Shown here in pieces: positions 20,620-42,374 of a stretch of DNA of 64,000 bases. Positions within the stretch are counted from its first letter, which is position 1. The number at the start of each line of letters is the position of its first letter. The notes below the pieces were generated by a model. It worked only from the letters and a program-made list of their open reading frames with translations, searched no databases and was not told the origin of the DNA. The stretch is from Neocallimastix lanati (nom. inval.) (taxonomy: Eukaryota > Neocallimastigomycota > Neocallimastigomycetes > Neocallimastigales > Neocallimastigaceae), in NCBI GenBank assembly GCA_016946835.1, contig JACVTC010000032.1, forward strand, positions 1,177,501 to 1,241,500, given 5' to 3'. The position numbers and the translations under genes are program-made.

Positions 20620-21424
20620 ATAATATTTATTTTTACATCATAAGGATTAGTAAAAATATATAAATAACAGTAATGTTAATTTTAATTATTATTTTATAAT
20701 AATTACTATTGTTATTTTAAAAAATTAAATATACATTTAATAGCTATATGTTCATATTTATAATGATTCATATTAAAGAATTGATATTTAAAAAATTAAT
20801 ATATATTATTCACAAAATAACCATATAATTTAATTATAAGAAATTAATTATAAGTAATATAAGTATTTTTTTTTATAAAATGTATTATTTAATAATAATG
20901 TAATAGATTATAATAAAAATAAATTGAAAAATTATATTATTTACTATAATTTTGCCAAAATAAACATATATAAATTAAATTAATTTTAAATAATATAATA
21001 CATGTGTGTATTTTTAAAATTATTACTACTATAATATTTTCTTTTTGTATAACTGTTTTTATATCTAAAATATCTTATGTTATAATGAATTATAAATTCA
21101 TAAAATTGAACCTATATTAATGCTGTAATCCAATGATTGTAAAGTAATCATTATTTTCAAAACAATTTATATAAATAAATACATATTTATATTTTTTTAA
21201 GAATACAATTTGATAAATATGATTAATTTTACTTATTAATATATTAATATACTTTATATATTATAAAATTATGCAACATTTTTTCAAATTACTATTAAAA
21301 TTGATAATATTGTATTTAATAAATAATATTATATAAAATAATTTAAGGAAATATCATAAAATGCATTAAAATGTAAATTACTTATATATAATAAATAAGC
21401 AAAATTAATCATTTTTTTTTTAAA

Positions 21425-21464
<40 letters not shown>

Positions 21465-24261
21465 TTATTAAATTTTCAAAATATAAAGTCAACTTTATTT
21501 ATCTATATATGGAGTGGTTATAGAAATATCAAAATTTTATATAAAAGAATTACATATAAAAAAAAATTCAAAACTATCATTAATAACAGTAATATTTATG
21601 TATTTCAATAATGAACATTTATTATGATAATAATTAATTAAAATTATATAATTATGGAGTGGAAAAAAATAGATATTCTTTTATTTAAGATTTTAGGACC
21701 TATTTACTCAGTTGATGTTTTACCTTTTTTTTTTTTTTTTTTTTTAATTACATATCATATCATAAGTATTGGTGATAAATTGAGAGTATCAAATATATTT
21801 AATTTCTATAATTTCAAGGTCATTTTTAATATTTTTTTTTTTTTCTTTTATAAAAAGATATGTCTAGTAAAATCAATAATCATTAGTAATAATAAAAAAA
21901 AATAAATAATAAATAAATAAATAAATTAATAAATAAAAAATAAATAAATAAATAAATAATAAGTAAAGCAATAAATAATAAATAGTAAATATTAAATACT
22001 AAAAATATGTATAAATATTATTATAAATAAAAAAAAATTAATAATAATAAAAATGAATATAATATAATAATAAAACTAATTATTATACAAATAACAATAT
22101 TTAGTAATAATGTAGTAATCTTTAAATTTATTTGTTAATTTCAAACTATAAAAATTCATATATAATATTACTATGCATCTTTTGAATTTATGATATTTTC
22201 TATTTTGTATAATAGATTAATACTAGATAATGTTGATTATAGGAATTTTTCATTATTTTATTAAAAAAAATTGAATATATTTATAAATTATTCTTTTTTT
22301 TTTTTTTTTATAATTTTGCTTTATTAATTTTGAAACAATTAAAATAGATATTTACTTATTTTTGTTATTATAATTATATAAAATTTAATCATCAGTTAAT
22401 TATTTCTTTATTTAGTATTTTTAATTATAATTTAAAAATTTTAATTATATATTTTTATGGTACTATAGGGGTTGTCATGATAACTTTTATTTTTTATTTT
22501 TGCTTTTGATTACCTTTTTTTTTTTCGGAAATTTAATGAAAAAAATAGGAGCAAATCTTTATATGATTTGTTTGGTAATTATTAATGAATTAGGCAAATT
22601 GTATATACCTGTTTATTAAATATAAATAAATATAATTATATTATTTTTCTATTTGGAATGTTATAAGGTAGAATAGAAATTTATATATATAAGTATTTTA
22701 ACTACTAAATATTATTATAAATAATATATAGAATTTGATTTATAATATAAATTTAGATTATATTAATTTATTTATATATATTTTAACTTTTTTTATATAT
22801 ATTATATTAAAATTTAATTTGTTTGAATAGTAGTTCTAATATATTTAATTTTATAATAGTACACAATAATTTACATTATTGTTTTTATATTTATTTCCTT
22901 ATATAGAAGTTTAAGAAAAACATGAAAATCATTTTATTTATATTAGTTTCTTAAAAAACAAAATTTTAAAAAAAATACACAAAATTTTTTATCTATATTA
23001 GTTTTTTTAGAAATAAAATTTTATTAAAAGGTTTTTTTATAAATGTAAATAGCTTAACGATACTATCTGAAATATTTATAAATTATTATTATAATTTGAA
23101 TTAATAACAAAAACATATTATTGAGGAAAAATAGTGATATGAATATTTATTTTTTATTAACTGTTTGCTGTTAATAAAAAATGTATCACATGATAATACA
23201 TAAAAAACATAAATAGTATATGAATATTTATATTGGTTTTTATTCATGTTACGTAACACACAAATTTTATTAGTTTTAATAATGAGAATAATTTTTTATA
23301 TTTTTACGTATTATGTGGAAAAAAAAATACTTCACCAATAAATAAATAAATAAAAATATTTGTTATTTTATTTAGCACGTTTTAAAAAATATCTATATTT
23401 ATGCATAAAAATTCAATATAATACATATCTATTATTATATTTACCTTTTTTGAATAATTTAAAATTGAATTCTCCAATATTTATATTATCCATTTACTCA
23501 TATATAGAATATATAATAAAACAATATATTATATATTTAAAGTGTAATTTATAATTATTAATATTAACCAATTAAAATATTGTAAATAACAGTTAAGAAA
23601 TATTTCTTATTAGAATAAAAAAAATTTATACAATAAAGATTAATAATTATAACTATTAAATTAGTATAAACTATTCATATTTTTAATAATAACTAGTATC
23701 ATAAAAGTTCTTTAATTATTATTATTATTATCTATCAAAAATAAATATATAAACTAATGAATGATTATTATTTTCAATATATATATATATATATAAATGT
23801 ATTATAATTTGAAATTCAATTAAAAGGTAATTAAAATATTAATACATATTTTCTTTTATATTTTAATTAAAATTTATAAATTTTATTAAACTACATATAG
23901 AATACTTGAAAATTAAATAATTTATAAATATTCTTTGTTAGTTATTGATGTATGGTATTTGAAATAATTTATATTCAAAACTGTTTTATCATATTATCAC
24001 AAATGAAATAAAATATAGTTATAATATAATAACAAATAAAACAAATTTAATGATATAATTATGAAAAAAAAATTTAAAAATAAATCTTTGAAGAATCGCA
24101 TTGCAAATTGCCAAAATAATCCTAATATATATATATTTTAGTATTGTATTATTTTAATTCAAAAATCATTGTTGTATTATGTAATATTCAATTATAAAAT
24201 TAAATATTTAACTTAAAAAATCGTATTTAATTTTGGTATTATTAATAATATTCATACCCAC

Positions 24262-24319
24262 TTTAAAACTATCATATTTTTTATTTTATATATATAAATA
24301 ATAATATGATAGTTTTAAA
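24262..24319. repeat. Perfect 17-bp inverted repeat (hairpin)
   Basis: The arms are 24262-24278 (TTTAAAACTATCATATT) and its exact reverse complement at 24303-24319, with a 24-nt A/T spacer. Confidence 0.8.
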
Positions 24320-25505
24320 TTTTTATTCTGTTTAATATTGTTACTATTTTTTTTATTTTAATTGTTTTTATGTATTATACTTTATTCCAAATTTGTTTTG
24401 AAAAATTTAATTAAATTGTATACATTTTAGAAATTACTATTTATTAATACTTTTATTATAAAAATTTAAAAAATTATATTAATAAAAATTTAATAAAGCA
24501 TTGTTAACACAAGAAAAAATATATATATATATAAATAGTGAAAAATAATAGTGAATAATAATCATTTTAGTGTTTTATTTAATGGAGTTATATATAAAAA
24601 TTGAATCATTGCTTATAGATTTTCCAAAAAGTTATAAAAAAAAAATTAGTCATTTTTTTTAGCTCAAATGCATGAAATGTTTTATCTTGATAAGTTAACT
24701 ATAAATGAAAAAATAAACAAACTTTTTTTATTTAATAAAGTTTATATAAAATTGAAACTATGTCACGCTATAAATTAACCATTTTACTTAATACCATATT
24801 AAGTAAAAATTTTAGAATGTTAAAAAAAAAAAAAATACAAAAAAAAAAGAATGACAAGTATAATTTATAGTGTTTATTAATTAAGCATTATAATATTAAT
24901 TAAAGATTATATTTTAATTTATTGATTTTAACATAAGAAATATAGTAAATGATATAATATACATTTTATTTATTATTTATTATGTTTTTAAAGTATACTA
25001 AAATAGATTAAAACTAAATTAAAAATGTTCATATATAAAAATTATATGATATAAAGGTTTAAACCGTTATTATACTAAATAAAGTTTGAATTTTATTTTG
25101 TAGTTTTTTCATATTAACAAAAATAGTGAAGAAATATTAAATTAAGTTACAAAACTATATTAAGTAGGTCTCACGAAATTTATTTTTAAAGTTAATTAGA
25201 ATTATTTTCTTCAATATATTATATTTATTGGTAATTTATATAATAACAGTAATATTCCAATCATTTAATTTACGTTACACTATTAAGAAACCATTAAAAT
25301 TAATATCGTTGAAAAAAGATATTTTAAAAAAAGATTAATACCCAATCAAATGAAATGTATTAAATAAAAATCCATGAATACTAAATTTTATATATATTAA
25401 ATTCATATTGTTCAATATAATATTATATAATTTAATATAATATAACATATAAAAATTAAATATTTTTCTAAATTATTTTGTTTGATGCGGCCTATTAACT
25501 ACTGC

Positions 25506-25571
25506 ATTTTTGAAAAATACCTAAAAATAAAATTAATGTTTGTATTTTTGAAAAATACCTAAAAATAAAAT
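25506..25571. repeat. Two-copy direct repeat, 38-bp spacing
   Basis: Two identical 28-bp stretches at 25506-25533 and 25544-25571 containing the core TTGAAAAATACCTAAAAATA, in non-coding DNA. Confidence 0.85.
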
Positions 25572-27630
25572 CAATATTTAATAATTCATATTAAAATATA
25601 TAAAAAAATAAATTGAAACAATATAAAAATTAAATTCACATAATTTGCGGTTAAAAATATATATATTTAATTCATATAAATATTTATTAATAATTTAATA
25701 TTTGAAATTTATTAATTATTATTAAAATTTTTATTTTAGCTTAATATAATATATTAAATAAGATAGTCGTAATATAATATTTTAAATAAAAATTATTAAT
25801 AAAAGTTTATCAGTAAATATAAATGATTAATATAAGCTTATCATTAATTATCCACTTCATTATTAGCATTAATATAATTAGAATTGCATGAATATTACAT
25901 AGTAATAACAAACTTTAAAACAGATAGAAATTTTTTCATGAGCTTTAAACAGTTTTGTTATTTACAATTAAGAATCTATATACATATAAAAATTGAAAAT
26001 TATCATATATATATTTAAAATCGAATAATTTAGAAAAAATTAATATATATTATACAAATAAATAATTCTACTAATTTAGTTATTAATAACAATTTATTTA
26101 ATTATGTAAATTTTTATCCAAAAAAAAATGTCTTGTGAATTCTAAATTTATTTTTATTATTCATTATTAAATATTTTCAAATTTTAAATTTCATTCTATA
26201 TTCCTTATTTTTTTTATATATATATATATATATATTTTGTAGTATTGAAAAAAAATCCCATTATTACTGTTAATTTTATTTAGTATTATCTTAAATTAAT
26301 AAAATTAATAAAATTAATAAAATGAAATAAAAAATATTTATAAATAATCGTTCAATTAATATTTAAAATAATCATTAATAAAATATAAATTGCAAAAATA
26401 ATAATTTTAAAAGGTAACATTATTTAAATACAATTCTAATCAATATTATAAAATAGTAGAACAATATGATATTTAATGAAAATAAATTAAAATATATTAA
26501 AATTAATAAATAATTGTATATTATTATTATAGATAATATATACCATTTCAAATTAAGTTATTAATAATATATAATAATATATTACATAATTTATATTTCT
26601 ATTTTTTGGTTTTAGTCATGAAAAAAAAAAAATATAATATAAACTAAATTATAATATATAAACTTTTATATTGCTAATAAATTATATTAAAATAAATAAA
26701 TATAAAAATTGAATATTTTAATATATTGAAGTATAAATTTATTTCATAAAATAATAATAATAAGAACTCTAATGATTATAAAAATTATTTACCAAAATGT
26801 TTTTAATGAAAATATATATATATATTTTTTTGAATTCTAATATAACTAATAAGTTAGCCAATAATATATAATAATTGTTTTTTTCAATATTTGTTAATAA
26901 AAACAAACTAAAAAAACTTCTAAAAGAATTTTTTTTATTGACTTTTATTTTTACAAAAAAAAAAAGTTCTATAGTAAAATTATATAAAAAAATATATTTT
27001 AAATTTAGTATATAATATTTTTGTATTATTGTTTATATATATATATTTTTTTTAAAAAATATAATTTCATTTAAAACTTAATATAAAAGTAAATTTTGAA
27101 AAGTTAGAACGTAATTAAAGAAAAATAAAAATTTATATACAAAAATAATATAAAAAAAAAAAAAAACATTGTTAATATAAACTAATTAAAAGAAATATAA
27201 AATACTAGGAGTAAACATTATTAATATTTAGAGATTATATAATATTTTATATTTTATATTATTAATTATATACATAGTAAAGAATTAATTTCTTTTTTGA
27301 TTAATAATATAAAATATTAAAATATCATAAATTTAAAAATAATTAATTATTGAAATATTTATAAAATATTTATTTTATATTAATAAATTTTATTTTTTGA
27401 GAAAATAAAAATTAAATTTTTAACATTTTAAAAAAAAAATTACTTTAAAAATGAGTAATTGTTAAAAATATATTGATATAAAAGATAAAACATAAATAAT
27501 AAGATATTGGAATATTTATTTACAATAAGAATACAAAGAATTTATATATAATAAATTGAAACATATTTTAAATAGGATACTCATAATAATAAAATTTTAG
27601 AGATAGAAAAATATTTTAAAGATATAAAAA

Positions 27631-29319
27631 ATGGCTGATTTTGAATTCTTATTTGAAAACGAGAAGTCTTTCTTAATGGAAAACTCACTTGAATATGAAA
27701 ACGGTTCTCCATATAATAATTCTACTTACATAAATAATAAGAATATATTGCAAAATGATAATTATAACCAAAACTTTACTTTATTTGATGATATTTCTAA
27801 TATTTCAAAGAATAATGAAATAAATTTTCAAAACAACTTTTCCGACCAATTTTTAAATCAAGAATATGGTAATAATCAATCATTACCTCCAACACCAGAT
27901 TATTCATCATCCTTATTAGATCAATCAAAGAATGGTTTTATGTCTTCACCTTCTTCTCCGTCCCTTTCTATGACTTTATCCCCTCAAAATAGAAGTCAAT
28001 ACTTTATAAGTGCACAACGTGTTTCTTCACCACTTTCACTTCCAAATAATTCAATGACTCCTAGTTCTTATGAAGGAAATTTCTATAACAGTGGTTCATT
28101 ACCAAATGGTCAAATGAATACTATTTCACCATTTAAAGCCTTTTCCCATGACAATACAAAACCACAAACCATTCAAAACCCACAGCAAATAATTTCACCT
28201 CCAATGCAACCATTACAACAACAAAATCAATCGGAAGATACTCAACAGAATTTTGCAAAACTTCAACAACCAGTTCAACAATATACTTCACAACTTCAAA
28301 AGCAAATGAACGAACCAATGAATACTCAAATTAATGCTCCAATTCCTCAACGTGCTTCTATTATACAACAACAAGCAAATTCATTAAACCAATCACCTGT
28401 TCTTAGTAGTTCTCCAATGATTCAATCACCAGTTATTCAATATACTCAAATTTCATCACCTTTAATTTCAAATGCAAATGTTAATGTTCCATCTCCAGTG
28501 GTCTCTAGTTCTACAGTAAATGTTCCATCTCCATTAATACAATCAACCACTATTCAATCTTCTCCAATTACATCATCTGATAATGCCTCTGCACCAATTT
28601 CGATACCAGTTAACAAGAACTATACTCCATTACCGGTTCACCAATATTCATATCCTACTTATGGCTCTCAACCAAATATGCAAGGCCCAATGAATATGAA
28701 TAGTGCCCCAATGGTTGGTTCTCCTCTATCTATGGCACTTAATCCAAGTTCGGTTCCACTTAATCCAAATACTAGTAACTATATTAGTTTTAGCGCACCA
28801 GTTTCACGTTCTTCCACTCCAGTCCAACAATCTCATTCATTACTTTCTGAAGCTGTAAATAATAGAGTTAATCATATGAATCAAGCTATTTCAAGTGCAA
28901 CTACAACTGCTGTATCATCTCCCCTTATTCATCCACAACCAGTATTAAGGGGAAGAAGAGTTACTCGTGATATTTCTCTTAACAGTAATGTTAAACACTT
29001 CATATGTCCATACGAAGGTTGTGGAAAAGTATTTAAGCGTTCTGAACATTTAAAGAGACACAACAGAGTACATACTGGTGAAAGACCATTTGCTTGTGAT
29101 GAATGCCATAAACGTTTCTCAAGATCTGATAATTTGGCACAACATAAAAAGACACATCGTAAAGATAAGACTAGAAAGTCTAGGAAGAATGCAAAGAATG
29201 CTACTGCTGTTAGTACTGTTGCCACTGCTACAGTTGCAGCTAATTCAGCAACCAATGAGCAACAATTTAGTAAAAATAATAATAATACAGCTATGCAACA
29301 TTCTTCAGTCATTGTTTAG
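27631..29319 (+). CDS. C2H2 zinc-finger transcription factor, Msn2/4-like DNA-binding domain
   Basis: Single exon, 562 residues. Two adjacent C2H2 fingers lie at about residues 459-510: finger 1 is C-x4-C-x12-H-x3-H, finger 2 C-x2-C-x12-H-x3-H, joined by a TGERPF linker. The recognition helices read KRSEHLKRH and SRSDNLAQH, the same contact residues as yeast Msn2/Msn4, which bind the stress element AGGGG. The N-terminus ([16 protein letters not shown]) mixes acidic and aromatic residues like an activation domain, followed by about 400 residues rich in Gln, Asn, Ser and Pro. RRVT, about 18 residues before finger 1, fits a basic-residue kinase site, and a basic stretch after finger 2 could be a nuclear signal. 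DNA specificity is inferred from the helices; orthology to Msn2/4 is not established. Confidence 0.9.
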   Translation: MADFEFLFENEKSFLMENSLEYENGSPYNNSTYINNKNILQNDNYNQNFTLFDDISNISKNNEINFQNNFSDQFLNQEYGNNQSLPPTPDYSSSLLDQSKNGFMSSPSSPSLSMTLSPQNRSQYFISAQRVSSPLSLPNNSMTPSSYEGNFYNSGSLPNGQMNTISPFKAFSHDNTKPQTIQNPQQIISPPMQPLQQQNQSEDTQQNFAKLQQPVQQYTSQLQKQMNEPMNTQINAPIPQRASIIQQQANSLNQSPVLSSSPMIQSPVIQYTQISSPLISNANVNVPSPVVSSSTVNVPSPLIQSTTIQSSPITSSDNASAPISIPVNKNYTPLPVHQYSYPTYGSQPNMQGPMNMNSAPMVGSPLSMALNPSSVPLNPNTSNYISFSAPVSRSSTPVQQSHSLLSEAVNNRVNHMNQAISSATTTAVSSPLIHPQPVLRGRRVTRDISLNSNVKHFICPYEGCGKVFKRSEHLKRHNRVHTGERPFACDECHKRFSRSDNLAQHKKTHRKDKTRKSRKNAKNATAVSTVATATVAANSATNEQQFSKNNNNTAMQHSSVIV

Positions 29320-29679
29320 TTTAAAAGAGAAACAGTATTAATGTGGATTATGATAAATATGAAATTTAAATATTTTAAATGAGAAATTCGAAATTTCGAA
29401 AAATAATAACAAAAAAAAACTTAAATAATAAATAGTCTCAGTTTATCAAAATTATTGATATTGTTGAACCATAGAATTTAAATTATTAAAAATAATATTA
29501 ATAATTTTTTAATAACATATTATTATAAAAAATTCATTTAACACGATTTTCATATTATTAAATTATTTATCTTTTTTTTATATATTAAAATTAAAATTCT
29601 TTTTAAATATATGTTTTTTTTTTTTTTTTTATTTTATAATTTAAATATTAAATTATTTGTTACTTAATTATATATGTTT

Positions 29680-29719
<40 letters not shown>

Positions 29720-30108
29720 AATAAAATAAAAATTTAATTACTATCAAAAAAAAATATATTAATATGATGGTGGTATATGATATTTTTTTTTTTTTTTTTT
29801 TTTAAAAAAAAAATATTTAATAACTATCTAAATAGTATTTGAATATGATAGTAAAATAAATTTAAAAACCTTTCATATATATATATTTATTAATTTTTTA
29901 TTTTTTTTTTATAAAATGAATTTTTTTTAATAATATTCATTTCTTTTTTGGTTACATTTAAGTATAATGAAATTATTATAGAATAGAAATATAAAATAAA
30001 AGTTATTTTGAATAGGTTATAATCATAAGTATATATAAATATAATATCAAATTTATTTCCTTTTTAAAAAAATAAATAAAAATAAACATATTTAGAGTAC
30101 AAAAAAGT

Positions 30109-30160
<52 letters not shown>

Positions 30161-30420
30161 TGATTTTTTATTATCGTTTAAAAATCATAAATAAATATAC
30201 ATATAATAAAATATAATATGCATATATTTATCTATGTGTATATTTATATTCATATATATATTTTATAATCTAAGATTAATATGTTAATTATAGCTTTTAA
30301 TAGATCATATATAAATATATATATTAAAAAAATTAAATTTAATTTTTAATTATTTTATAATATATAATAATTTAAACCAACGAATATGGTAATATACATT
30401 AAATGAATTACTATTACTAT
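29320..30420. other. Convergent intergenic region
   Basis: Lies between the 3' ends of the C2H2 gene and the kinesin gene. It holds several long T and A runs (29681-29720, 29782-29812) and a T run of about 48 nt at 30111-30158. No gene was seen. Confidence 0.6.
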
Positions 30421-33757
<3,337 letters not shown>

Positions 33758-34007
33758 TCCTTTTAATTTATGAGTAGAATACGTATCTCAACTGTTTTTA
33801 TATATATATAATTTTTTATAGATTATTTATCCTATTGAATTTTTTTATTTTATTTTATTTTATTTTATTTTATTTTATTTTATTTTATTTTATTTTATCT
33901 TATATTTTTATCTAATAATTTAAAATAAAGTTAAATATTGTTTTGTAAGTAGAGAAAGCATTATTACTTTTTTTAATATAATTTTTTATTGATTATTTAT
34001 TCTTATT

Positions 34008-34052
<45 letters not shown>

Positions 34053-34355
34053 CTTTATCTCTAAGTCTTCTAATTTTTCCTCTTTTATTTATTTATTTAT
34101 TTATTTATTTATCTATTTATTTATCTATTTTGATCAAAATCAATTTTTTTTATTATATTCATTACGATGAGATTTTGTTTATAATATTTCTTTTACTGAA
34201 GATTTAAACCTAATATTCTATGATCTATATATTTATAATTTCGTATTTTTAATTATTATTAAATTTGTTATGGTTATTGTTTTTACTTGTTTATTATTTA
34301 ATTATTAAGGTTTTCAAAGTAAATTTTTTTTTTAACTTCTTTAATAAACATTTTT

Positions 34356-34410
<55 letters not shown>

Positions 34411-34453
34411 GAATGATATTAATCGAGAAATAGAGTTTAATTTTTAAATTTCT

Positions 34454-34496
<43 letters not shown>

Positions 34497-34613
34497 TAAT
34501 TATATTAGAAATAAATTAACTTTTAGATATAAATATTTCTTTCCCTTTTATCGATTAAAATAAAATAATAAAAATAAAAATAAAATAAATAACTAAATAA
34601 AATAAATAAATAA

Positions 34614-34650
<37 letters not shown>

Positions 34651-35282
34651 TAAATTTTTTTAAGTATTTTGCTTTTTTTGGTTTAATTTTAATGACAATA
34701 TTATTAAATGAAAAAATAAAATAAAATAAAAGAAAGATTAATTATCAATAACGCTTTTAAATTAAATAAAGCAAATTATTCCATGTCTATGTCTATTGCG
34801 TTTTTTGGTTTAATTGTAATGATAATATATTATTTTTTATGTCATATTTCATCATATATGATAAAATAACAATAATTAAATATTTAAAAAATAACATTTT
34901 CTAAACATCTTCAATTAATAAAAATAAACAATATGGTTACACTAAAAATTTTTTAATAATTTATTTATTATTATTTTTTATTCAAAAATAAACAAATTAA
35001 AGTTTATAACATTTTAAAAAATTAAAAAATAATTAAAAAATACTTTAAAAATATATATATTAATTAATAATTATTATTTTAATATATGATTAAAAAATGA
35101 ATATTTCAACATTAATTATTATTTATAACAGATAGAAGACATTCACAAAAATAGCAGTAAAGGAAGGATATTATGTTTTGTTTAACAGTTGTATATATTT
35201 TATAATTAGTAAATTGTCATTCTTTATTTATTATTATCCCTTAAATCTCAAAATCATTTTTTCTTTTCTTAAAAATTATTAA
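33758..35282. other. Intergenic, microsatellite-rich
   Basis: Upstream of the kinesin gene. Contents: a TTTTA pentanucleotide array at 33846-33898, a T run at 34012-34050, a TTTA array near 34086-34135, T/A runs at 34360-34410, a TAA array at 34457-34492 and an A run at 34617-34648. No gene was recognised. Confidence 0.6.
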
Positions 35283-36055
35283 TTAAATATTAATCTTTTT
35301 CTTTGTTGATGTTTTAAATGATTCCACATATTTATCAATATCAGTTACATTATTTTTTATATTTAATGGGAAAATCCATACTAAATTATAAAGATCTACT
35401 GAAATAAATTTTATTGCTAAATAAATACATGGCATCTGAATTATTAAAAAAAATATTATTTTATAAAAATTTATTATATATTAGATCGATTATATAAAAA
35501 TCAATATAAGTATATAAAATATAATTTTTATTTGTCTTCATTTATCAATAATATTTTTTTAATATTTACTGAAAATGTTATAAATATTATATTTGCCATC
35601 AATGACTGTTCGGCTGTTTCGCAACTGTTAATTCTTTTTATATCATAAGCATTACGATTTTTACAGTCCATTGTTTCTAATTTATTTCCATAGTAAAGAC
35701 AAATCAAAGATGCGTAAAATCCAATAACCAGAAGAACAAGAGAATAAATCATTAAAACTTGTCTATTATAAATAAATAATGACCAGAGTCCAATAGCCCC
35801 AAAGGGTATTTGAAGTAAATAGCAAATCATAACAGTAATATTTATAATATGACTTCCAGAAATAATCCAATATATTACAGCACTGATTGAACCAACCTAT
35901 AATTATATAAAAATATTTATTTTAAGAAATTAACTTTTAAATTGATATTTTTTTTTTTTTTTTTTTTGTAACAATTAATAATGTAATTTACTTACTACTT
36001 CAATTATAATAAATATATATAAAAGATAATAATTCAATGGCTTTTTTAATTTCAT
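35283..36055 (-). CDS. Small four-helix membrane protein, unknown function
   Basis: Three exons in coding order: 36055-35996, 35896-35570, 35435-35283, all phase 0 with GT..AG borders; 179 residues. Four hydrophobic segments are visible at about residues 6-28, 34-57, 64-90 and 118-145. The loop between the third and fourth carries two cysteines (MDCKNRN and NSCETAEQ) that could form a disulfide. The C-terminus ends in a Lys/Thr-rich tail (SFKTSTKKKINI). The four-helix layout recalls MARVEL-like or other tetraspan proteins, but no signature motif is present and I do not recognise the family. The start is the first in-frame ATG, directly before a basic KLKKP stretch. Confidence 0.7.
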
Positions 36056-36375
36056 TTTAATGTTTATATTTATTTCTTATTCCTATTTACTTTTTTTACT
36101 CTTTTAGTACTTTATATAAATATTATTATTATTACTTTTTTGAATCAAGAATTTTAAAAATAATAATAATAATAATAATATATTTTAAGTAAAATTAATT
36201 ACTTTTTATTTAATTATTATATATTACTAATTTAATATTTTTTATGATGTTGCATTAAAAGTTTTTCATTTATATTAGTAATAATAATCAATGAAAGATA
36301 TTTTTTTTTATTATTTGTTGACGGAGTTAATTTTATAATTCTTTGAATTCTTAATTTACAAATTTACATTCAAAA

Positions 36376-36408
<33 letters not shown>

Positions 36409-36846
36409 GGATAAGAAACATTTATATTTATAGTTGTTAAACTTTTAATCTTTTTTAATACATATAATTTTAAATTTTTATAATAAAATCTTTATTTATT
36501 GAATTTTTATATATAATAAATTTTTTTTTTAATTGGTATATAATAAATAATATTTAACTTACATAATATATTATAATTATATTATTATTCGAAAGTGTAA
36601 ATATGAATAATAAATTAAATTTGAGAATTTAAAAATAAAATTAAAAATAAAATTAAATACATTGATATTATATATTATAATATTAATATTAATTTAAAAA
36701 GATGATACCTAATATTTTATATCTTATTTTTTTAACTTTTTTTTTTTTTAAAAAAAAGTAGGTAATTAGAATTGTTTTTTATACCAGATATATTCATGAA
36801 ACAAATTTACAATATTTATTAGAAAAATTATAAAAAGTAGAAATTA

Positions 36847-37112
36847 TGGATCACTCTAATGGAAAAAGACTGGTGAGGTTTAAAAGATTATTACCTTAAA
36901 AATAAAGACGAATTAGATTAATATATAATATTTTTTGAATGTGTATAATTTTATGGAGATCAAAAAATAATTAATTTCATTATTCCATATTACTTTAAAT
37001 TGAAATTAAATGCTATTGACGATAAAAATAAAAATGTGGAATATTAAATAAATTTTAAATTATAAAAGATCTTTAATAATTATTCATTCATACTATAAAA
37101 CCAAGTTAATTG
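36847..37112 (+). pseudogene. Decayed ORF remnant, unrecognised
   Basis: One frame reads as protein-like sequence (for example DYYLKNKDELD and FYGDQKIINFIIPYYF), interrupted by one TGA and at least five TAA codons. The composition is richer in G and C than the flanks. No family was recognised and no start or splice sites support a live gene. The stops sit where glutamine would be acceptable, consistent with CAA to TAA decay in an A/T-biased genome. Confidence 0.35.
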
Positions 37113-37198
37113 TCAATTTTAATTAGAATTTATATATTATAATACAATAAATATATAAATAAAAATGTTCATCTAATACAATTCATATATTAATTTTA

Positions 37199-37265
<67 letters not shown>

Positions 37266-37452
37266 ACATTTATAATTTATATTTTAATTATTTTTTATTA
37301 TTATTATTTTTTTTTATATCTTTATATAACGGATGAAAAAAATATGAAAAACTCATTGGTTATTTATTTTTTAATTATAAGATAAAACGTTTAAAATTAA
37401 TTATATTTACTTCATTTAATTTAATTTTCATGATTTGATGATGGAATGGCAT

Positions 37453-37454
<2 letters not shown>

Positions 37455-37484
<30 letters not shown>

Positions 37485-37523
37485 TTTGTTTGTTTGTTTG
37501 TTTGTTTGTTTGTTTGTTTGTTT
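37455..37523. repeat. T run followed by GTTT tetranucleotide array
   Basis: About 29 T residues, then about ten GTTT units. A similar T run with five or six GTTT units occurs at 5479-5530. Confidence 0.85.
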
Positions 37524-37770
37524 GATTGATTTGATTTAAAATTATTTATATAAAGTGAATAATTTAAATAAAATAACTTAAATAAATAATTTAAATAAAA
37601 TATAATTAAAAAAAAAAAAAAAAAAAAAAGAATTAAAAGGAAAAATAAATAATATTAATTATAAGCATACAATAAATTAAATCAAGTTTTTTTTATAGAA
37701 AAAAAAAAAAAAATTAAGATAAAAGATGAAAAATATGTTAATTATTTTATAAGTTTTGAATTGTTTAATG

Positions 37771-37802
<32 letters not shown>

Positions 37803-37885
37803 AATTTAATGATAAATTTTTAAGAGAAAAAAAATTGAATAGAAAATGAAATCATTACATGTTCTAATTTATGTTATATATAGAA

Positions 37886-41867
<3,982 letters not shown>

Positions 41868-42268
41868 TTTAAAAAATCTTTATACATTAAATTTTGAACT
41901 ATAATTAAATTATTTATGTAAATTTTTTAATTTTAATAAAATATTATTATTATTATTATTATTATTATTGATAATTTTTTTTTTTTAGTTTTGTTATTTA
42001 AATTTAAAGAATAATAATTATAATATTACCTTTAATTGTTTTAATCTATTTATTCTTATATACAATATACATATATATATTTATCTATAAACTAATGTTT
42101 TTTGCTAAATCGTTCAATGTAATATTCTTTAAATTTTTATATAAATTGCTTAATAATAGATATTTCAATTTATTTTTTTAGTACCACTTTCCCTTTATTT
42201 ACTGCTTTATTTATTGAAATTTATTTAAAAAAAAAAGTATATTTATATATATAAATAATAATATTTTG

Positions 42269-42374
<106 letters not shown>

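Larger units (their letters stand above)
20620..27630. other. Seven-kilobase gene-poor region
   Basis: No convincing gene. Short open frames at 21654 and 23360 have low-complexity translations and no family resemblance. The region holds A/T runs, TA arrays (23780, 26220), a two-copy repeat near 25506 and a perfect 17-bp inverted repeat at 24262-24319. The end lies upstream of the C2H2 factor gene and may contain its promoter. Confidence 0.55.
36056..37885. other. Intergenic with decayed coding-like stretch
   Basis: Mostly A/T runs, a TTA array at 37198-37264, and a long T run followed by GTTT units at 37455-37523. A decayed coding-like stretch (36847-37112) is listed separately. Confidence 0.6.

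Noticed and set aside
21654-21905. Short open frame starting MEWKKIDILLFKIL
   Set aside because: A plausible start and a few non-repetitive residues, but poly-Phe follows, there is no credible splice partner and no family resemblance.
36847-37112. Use of a ciliate-like code (TAA/TAG = Gln) to rescue coding-like frames
   Set aside because: All intact genes in the window end at TAA or TAG in the expected place, so the standard code applies; the stops are better explained by decay.
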